From positions 1 to 13,227 of the forward strand of contig DMTA01000381.1 in NCBI GenBank assembly GCA_003454835.1: 13,227 bases of DNA, in the 5' to 3' direction. A program made the position numbers and the translations under genes. The stretch is from Achromobacter sp. Lineage in GTDB: Bacteria; Pseudomonadota; Gammaproteobacteria; Burkholderiales; Burkholderiaceae_B. Each line of letters starts with the position of its first letter. Within the stretch, counting starts at the first letter, position 1. A model generated the notes under the pieces. It was not told where the DNA came from and searched no databases. It saw only the letters and a program-made list of their open reading frames with translations. Shown one piece after another: positions 9,476 through 13,227 of this stretch.

Positions 9476-10330
9476 ATGCAGCACAACGACTACATCCTGA
9501 CCCTGTCCTGCCCCGACCGAACCGGCATCGTCTACCGCGTCAGCGGCCTGTTGTTCGAACTGGGTTGCAACATCCTGGATTCGCAGCAGTTCGGCGACGA
9601 AGAGACCGGCCGGTTCTTCCTGCGCGTGCACTTCGACCTGCCGGTCGGCGCCTCCGCCGACGACCTGCGCGCCCGCCTGGACGCCATGTCCGCCGACTAC
9701 GGCATGGAACTGAAGCTGCACGACGCGCGCCGCAAGGAACGCCTGCTGATCATGGTCAGCAAGCAGGGCCATTGCCTGAACGACCTGCTGTTCCGCGTGC
9801 ACAGCGGCCATCTGCATGCCGAAGTGGCCGCCATCGTCTCGAATCACAACGACTACGCCGGCCTGGCCGCCACCTACAACATCCCGTTCCATCACCTGCC
9901 GGTCACGCCCGACACCAAGCTGGAACAGGAAAAGCAGGTGCTCAAGATCGTCGACGAGGCGAACATCGATCTGGTCGTGCTGGCGCGCTACATGCAGATC
10001 CTGTCCGCCGACATGTGCCGCGCGCTGACCGGACGCGCGATCAACATCCACCACAGCTTCCTGCCCAGCTTCAAGGGGGCACGTCCTTATCACCAGGCGC
10101 ATGCGCGCGGCGTCAAGATCATCGGCGCCACGGCTCACTACGTGACCTCGGATCTGGACGAAGGCCCGATCATCGATCAGGACATCGAGCGCGTCGATCA
10201 CACGATGACGGCGCAGGACCTGACCCAGGTGGGCAGCGACATCGAATCCCTGGTGCTGTCGCGCGCCGTGCGCAGCCACGTCGAACACCGCATCCTGCTG
10301 AACCGCAACAAGACCGTCGTGTTCCGCTGA
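9476..10330 (+). CDS. purU: Formyltetrahydrofolate deformylase
   Basis: PurU hydrolyses 10-formyltetrahydrofolate to formate and tetrahydrofolate, balancing the one-carbon pool and supplying formate for PurT. The protein is 284 aa, the normal length (E. coli 280). An N-terminal ACT domain (about 5-85) starts with YILTLSCPDRTGIVYRVSGLL, the expected PurU opening, and binds regulatory ligands in the family (Met and Gly in E. coli). The C-terminal formyltransferase fold (about 88-284) holds the catalytic triad N190, H192 and D228 in INIHHSFLPSFKGARPYHQA and TSDLDEGPII. The ATG at 9476 fits the family N-terminus, although the upstream sequence is pyrimidine-rich with no Shine-Dalgarno. It may be read with the preceding oxidoreductase gene (40-base gap). 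Only 3 bases separate its stop from the stop of the oppositely oriented LysR gene. Confidence 0.97.
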   Translation: MQHNDYILTLSCPDRTGIVYRVSGLLFELGCNILDSQQFGDEETGRFFLRVHFDLPVGASADDLRARLDAMSADYGMELKLHDARRKERLLIMVSKQGHCLNDLLFRVHSGHLHAEVAAIVSNHNDYAGLAATYNIPFHHLPVTPDTKLEQEKQVLKIVDEANIDLVVLARYMQILSADMCRALTGRAINIHHSFLPSFKGARPYHQAHARGVKIIGATAHYVTSDLDEGPIIDQDIERVDHTMTAQDLTQVGSDIESLVLSRAVRSHVEHRILLNRNKTVVFR

Positions 10331-10333
10331 TCC

Positions 10334-11254
10334 TCACGCCTTTGACGGGACCGCGGCGGGCGGTTGCAACGGCGGAAACGCCTGCGCCACCAACGCCACC
10401 GCGCGCTCCTGCAAGGGCGAACGCGCCGCATGGGGCCAGATCACCTGGCTGATCGAGCGCGCCTCGTGTTCAAACGCAATGAACCGCGTGCCCGCCAGCC
10501 CGCTGCGCGACAGGCACGCCGGCACGATCGACACCCCCAATCCCTGCGACACCAGCGACGCCACGCTCAGCCAGTGGCGCACCTCGTGCCGGATCGCCGG
10601 CATGAAGCCGGCCGACACGCACATGGCCAACACGGTTTCGTAATAGCTGGGCGAGGCGGCCCGCGCAAAGAAGACGAAATCCTCCGCCGCGAGCTCCGCC
10701 AGTTGCAGCGATGTGCGCTGCGCCAGCGGATGCCCATCCGGCACGCACACGACGAACGGCTCGGCCATCAGGTCGCGCGCCTGCACGCCGTCCGGCACCG
10801 GATTGGCATGGATGAAGCCCAGGTCCTGCTCGCCGCGCCGCACCGCCTCGATCTGATCATGCGAATTCAGTTCGGTCAGTACGTGCTCCACGTCGGGCAG
10901 TTCCGTGCGCATGGCGCTAAGCAGCGCGGGCAGGCCCCGATACAGCATCGACCCCACGAAGCCGATGCGCAGCCGGCCGCGCAGGCCCGCGTCCACCTGG
11001 CGCACCAGCGTGCGGACCTCTTCGGCCTGGCGCAGCAGAATCAGGGCCTCGTGGTACAGCGCCTGGCCAGCGTCGGTCAGTTCCACATGCCGGCTGGTGC
11101 GGGCCAAGAGGCGCGCGCCGATGTTCTCTTCCAACTGGCGGATCGCGTAGCTGAGCGGCGGCTGCGAGATGTGCAGGCGCGCCGCGGCGCGGCTGAAATG
11201 GCGCTCTTCGGCCACGGCGATGAAGTAGCGCAGCAGCCGGGGTTCCAGGTCCAT
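10334..11254 (-). CDS. LysR-family transcriptional regulator
   Basis: This 306-aa regulator has a winged helix-turn-helix at about 5-62 (LLRYFIAVAEERHFSRAAARLHISQPPLSYAIRQLEENIG, ending ELTDAG). A linker helix and a periplasmic-binding-protein-like effector domain (about 90-295) follow. The SQPPLSYAIRQLE recognition helix is typical of the CatM/BenM-like and acyl/aromatic-acid branch, but the effector is unknown. The start ATG at 11254 has an excellent Shine-Dalgarno (AAGGAGG, five bases away). The gene is divergent from the acyl-CoA dehydrogenase with a 120-base gap. Regulators of this class commonly control the divergent neighbour and themselves, so the dehydrogenase is the best target candidate. 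The gene ends tail-to-tail with purU. Confidence 0.95.
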   Translation of the reverse strand: MDLEPRLLRYFIAVAEERHFSRAAARLHISQPPLSYAIRQLEENIGARLLARTSRHVELTDAGQALYHEALILLRQAEEVRTLVRQVDAGLRGRLRIGFVGSMLYRGLPALLSAMRTELPDVEHVLTELNSHDQIEAVRRGEQDLGFIHANPVPDGVQARDLMAEPFVVCVPDGHPLAQRTSLQLAELAAEDFVFFARAASPSYYETVLAMCVSAGFMPAIRHEVRHWLSVASLVSQGLGVSIVPACLSRSGLAGTRFIAFEHEARSISQVIWPHAARSPLQERAVALVAQAFPPLQPPAAVPSKA

Positions 11255-11259
11255 GCGTC

Positions 11260-11266
11260 CCTCCTT
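11260..11266 (-). promoter_or_regulatory. Strong Shine-Dalgarno of the LysR gene
   Basis: Read on the minus strand, AAGGAGG lies five bases before the ATG at 11254. It is the best ribosome-binding site in the window and fixes the LysR start. Confidence 0.85.
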
Positions 11267-11272
11267 AAGGCA

Positions 11273-11324
11273 TATCTATATTTTTTTTGGATTGATCTAC
11301 ATCAAAACAGTATTTGAATAGATA
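11273..11324. promoter_or_regulatory. Wide inverted repeat in the LysR/dehydrogenase gap
   Basis: TATCTAT (11273-11279) and ATAGATA (11318-11324) are exact inverted repeats 38 bases apart, so the whole spans 52 bases, comparable to the footprint of a LysR tetramer. The FNR-like palindrome lies between the arms, slightly nearer the right one. The zone from 11271 to 11330 is strongly AT-rich compared with the rest of the window and must hold the promoters of both divergent genes. On the plus strand TTGATC (11292-11297) and TTGAAT (11314-11319) could be -35 and -10 with 16-base spacing. On the minus strand TATAGA (11280-11275) could be the LysR -10. Confidence 0.4.
11292..11305. promoter_or_regulatory. 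Exact FNR/Anr consensus box TTGAT-N4-ATCAA
   Basis: TTGATCTACATCAA is a full match to the consensus of FNR-type oxygen-responsive regulators (TTGAT-N4-ATCAA), with ten of ten conserved bases. Its centre (11298.5) lies 76 bases before the acyl-CoA dehydrogenase start and 44 bases upstream of the LysR start codon. It overlaps the best candidate -35 for the dehydrogenase, which would suit repression more than class II activation. An alternative is that it is part of the site of the adjacent LysR protein, since that family also uses short dyads. The match is seen; the binding factor is inference. Confidence 0.55.
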
Positions 11325-11374
11325 AATCAAGGCCCGCACCATAGGACATCTCCCCGTCTCGACCGGATGCCGCC

Positions 11375-13075
11375 ATGGATACCCCCGTCTTGCCCGATGC
11401 CGCCACTACCACGCCCGTCCCGGATTCGCGTGGGCTGAACCTGTTCGACGCCGATCCGTATGCCGAAGCGCTGAGCCGCCGCTACCTGCCGCCCGCCCTG
11501 CACGCGCATCTGCTGCCGCACCTGAGCCGGTTGGGCGAACTGGCGGGCGGGGTGATGGACGAACTGGCGTCCGTGGCCGACAAGCATCCGCCGACGCTGT
11601 CCGTGCGCAGCCGCGCCGGCACGGACGAGTCCCGCATCGACAAGCACCCTGCCTATGTCGAACTGGAACGCCTGGCATACAGCGAATTCGGGCTGGCCGC
11701 CCTGTCCCATCGGGGTGGCGTGCTCGGGTGGCCCGAGCCCATGCCTGCGGCCGCCAAGTACGCGCTCAGCCATCTTTTCGTGCAGGCGGAATTCGGCCTG
11801 TGCTGCCCGGTCAGCATGACCGACTCGCTGGCGCGCACCCTGCGCAAGTTCGGCGATCCGGCCCTGGTCGAGCGCGTGCTGCCGCAGGTGACGTCGCAGG
11901 ATTTCGACACGCTGCGCCAGGGCGCCATGTTCATGACCGAACAGGGCGCGGGCTCGGATGTCAGCGCCACCGAAGTCACGGCGCAAGCGCAGGACGATGG
12001 CACGTGGCGCATTCACGGGGACAAGTGGTTCTGCTCGAACCCGGACGCCGGCTTCGCGATGGTGCTGGCCCGCAGCGAAACGGATCCCGGCCTGAAGGGC
12101 GTGTCGCTCTTTCTGCTGCCGCGCGATCTGGCGGACGGCTCGCACAACCACTACCGCATCCTGCGCCTGAAGGACAAGCTGGGCACGCGCTCGATGGCCA
12201 GCGGCGAGATCCGTCTGGAAGGCGCGGTGGCGTGGCTGGTGGGCGAACGCGGCCGCGGCTTCAAGCACATGGCCGACATGATCAACAACTCGCGCCTGTC
12301 CAACGGCATGCGCGCCGCCGGCCTGATGCGCCGCGCCGTCACCGAGGCGATCTACGTGTCGCAGCATCGCCGCGCCTTCGGCAAGCGGCTGATCGACATG
12401 CCGCTGATGCAGCGTCAGCTCGTCAAGATGATCGTGTGGGCTGAACAGGCGCGCAGCGTCATGTTCCAGACGGCGCGCGCGCTGGCCGACGCCGATCAGG
12501 GCGCGGCGGACCCCGCGCTGGCGCGCATTCTGACGCCGCTGATCAAGTTCCGCGCCTGCCGCGATGCGCGCAAGGTCACCGGCGACGCGATGGAAGTGCG
12601 CGGCGGCTGCGGCTATATCGAGGAGTTCACCGAACCCCGCCTGGTGCGCGACGCGCACCTGGGCTCCATCTGGGAAGGCACCAGCAACATCGTCGCGCTG
12701 GATGTCCTGCGCGCCATCAAGAAAGAGAATTCCCTGCCGGCGCTGCGCAGCCACATCGACCGCCTGCTGGCTGACGGCGCGCCCTGCCCGCCCGAACTGG
12801 CCGATCTGCAGGCCAGCGCCCTGGAAAAGACCTATGCGCTGGCGGAACATGCCGCGCAAGGCCACCATGCGCAACTGGCGCGTCAGGCCGCATCGCTGCT
12901 GTATCACGCGGTGTCCATGGCCGCGTTGCGCTGGGAGGCCGCCGGCACGGGTCTGGAAAGCCGTGCACGGCTGGCCGACCAGGTGCTGCTGCACCGCCTG
13001 GCGCCGCGCGATCCCTATGCCATCCCGCCAGACGAAAGCGCGGCCTGCCAGGCCATCCTGCAATACGCGCTGTAA
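11375..13075 (+). CDS. AidB-like acyl-CoA dehydrogenase family protein
   Basis: This 566-aa FAD-dependent acyl-CoA dehydrogenase is longer than ordinary members (~380-400 aa). It is close in size to AidB (541 aa in E. coli), with an N-terminal extension (LNLFDADPYAEALSRRYLP, 21-39) like that of AidB. The central flavin-binding MTEQGAGSDVSATEV lies at 187-201. GLMRRAVTEAIYVSQHRRAFGKRLIDMP (316-343) matches the C-terminal helical domain. GGCGYIEEFTEPRLVRDAHLGSIWEGTSNIVALDVLRA (410-447) carries E434 in WEGT, at the position of the catalytic base of acyl-CoA dehydrogenases, so activity looks possible. AidB itself is linked to alkylation stress and has weak dehydrogenase activity, whereas a catabolic role is equally possible here given the divergent LysR and the following receptor-like gene. 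The ATG at 11375 has only a weak Shine-Dalgarno (CCGG region). Regulation is probably through the divergent gap with its FNR-like box. Confidence 0.93.
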   Translation: MDTPVLPDAATTTPVPDSRGLNLFDADPYAEALSRRYLPPALHAHLLPHLSRLGELAGGVMDELASVADKHPPTLSVRSRAGTDESRIDKHPAYVELERLAYSEFGLAALSHRGGVLGWPEPMPAAAKYALSHLFVQAEFGLCCPVSMTDSLARTLRKFGDPALVERVLPQVTSQDFDTLRQGAMFMTEQGAGSDVSATEVTAQAQDDGTWRIHGDKWFCSNPDAGFAMVLARSETDPGLKGVSLFLLPRDLADGSHNHYRILRLKDKLGTRSMASGEIRLEGAVAWLVGERGRGFKHMADMINNSRLSNGMRAAGLMRRAVTEAIYVSQHRRAFGKRLIDMPLMQRQLVKMIVWAEQARSVMFQTARALADADQGAADPALARILTPLIKFRACRDARKVTGDAMEVRGGCGYIEEFTEPRLVRDAHLGSIWEGTSNIVALDVLRAIKKENSLPALRSHIDRLLADGAPCPPELADLQASALEKTYALAEHAAQGHHAQLARQAASLLYHAVSMAALRWEAAGTGLESRARLADQVLLHRLAPRDPYAIPPDESAACQAILQYAL

Positions 13076-13103
13076 CGCCCATCCGGCTTTTGCAGTAACC
13101 CGA

Positions 13104-13123
13104 CGCCGGCGGCACAGCCGGCG
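13104..13123 (+). terminator. GC-rich hairpin after the acyl-CoA dehydrogenase
   Basis: CGCCGGC (13104-13110) pairs with GCCGGCG (13117-13123) around the loop GGCACA, in the 69-base gap before the next gene. There is no T run, so it is at best a weak or factor-assisted terminator. It ends 11 bases before the next gene's Shine-Dalgarno and may instead stabilise that message. Confidence 0.4.
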
Positions 13124-13144
13124 CGCCATCCACTGGAGACATGC

Positions 13145-13227
13145 ATGAAACGCTATTTCACCCCCCTGTTCCTGGCGGCCGCCGCCGTCATAGCGGCCAC
13201 CCCCGCCGTCGCCGCAGACGCCTACCC
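13145..13227 (+). CDS. Exported protein, 5' end only (possible Bug/TctC-type receptor)
   Basis: The gene runs off the window and only 27 codons are visible. They read as a signal peptide: basic start MKRYF, a hydrophobic core (LFLAAAAVIAA) and a likely cleavage after AVA or AVAA, leaving mature ADAYP. or DAYP. GGAG at 13135-13138, six bases before the ATG, is a good Shine-Dalgarno and favours 13145 over the out-of-frame ATG at 13141. In Alcaligenaceae, mature proteins starting ...YP at this point are often Bug/TctC periplasmic solute receptors, and such genes often follow LysR and acyl-CoA enzyme genes. That family assignment is inference from about six mature residues and the context. It probably shares the dehydrogenase transcript unless the hairpin before it stops transcription. 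Confidence 0.8.
   Translation, partial: MKRYFTPLFLAAAAVIAATPAVAADAY

Noticed and set aside
11327..13129. Minus-strand open frame of 600 codons opposite the acyl-CoA dehydrogenase
   Set aside because: It is Arg/Gln/His-rich antisense of a gene with clear family motifs, has no family resemblance and runs into the divergent promoter region.

Overview
The window is GC-rich (roughly two thirds G+C by eye), densely packed bacterial DNA. The gene content, codon use and protein style resemble Alcaligenaceae (Achromobacter/Bordetella type betaproteobacteria). That taxon is an inference from recognition, since no rRNA or tRNA is present. No mobile element, integrase, CRISPR array or RNA gene was found, and the gene order looks chromosomal.

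Left block, minus strand (31-4810): a compact macA-macB-nodT operon encodes a three-part efflux pump: a periplasmic adaptor, an ABC permease/ATPase and an outer-membrane lipoprotein channel. The genes are separated by 1 base or overlap by 4. Protein lengths and order resemble PvdRT-OpmQ of Pseudomonas as much as enteric MacAB-TolC. Just past the last stop codon lies an array of about six degenerate ~34-base tandem repeats (31-233). A 313-base divergent gap (4811-5123) holds a perfect 12-base palindrome and a plausible promoter for the rightward genes.

Middle block, plus strand (5124-10330): an MFS transporter and a ChaC-type gamma-glutamylcyclotransferase form a two-gene unit. They are followed by pdxH (FMN-dependent PLP synthesis), a flavin reductase overlapping an L-2-hydroxyglutarate-dehydrogenase-like FAD oxidoreductase, and purU (formyl-THF deformylase). 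The theme is flavin and cofactor chemistry or metabolite maintenance. No single pathway unites them.

Right block (10334-13227): a LysR regulator (minus) is divergent from an AidB-like acyl-CoA dehydrogenase (plus). The start of an exported protein follows, possibly a Bug/TctC-type solute receptor. The AT-rich LysR/dehydrogenase gap holds an exact match to the FNR/Anr consensus (TTGAT-N4-ATCAA), nested inside a wider 7-base inverted repeat. This is the most striking regulatory feature in the window.

I do not see a clearly new multi-gene system. The items most worth a second look are the FNR-like box, the repeat array, the MFS-ChaC pairing and the substrate of the efflux pump.
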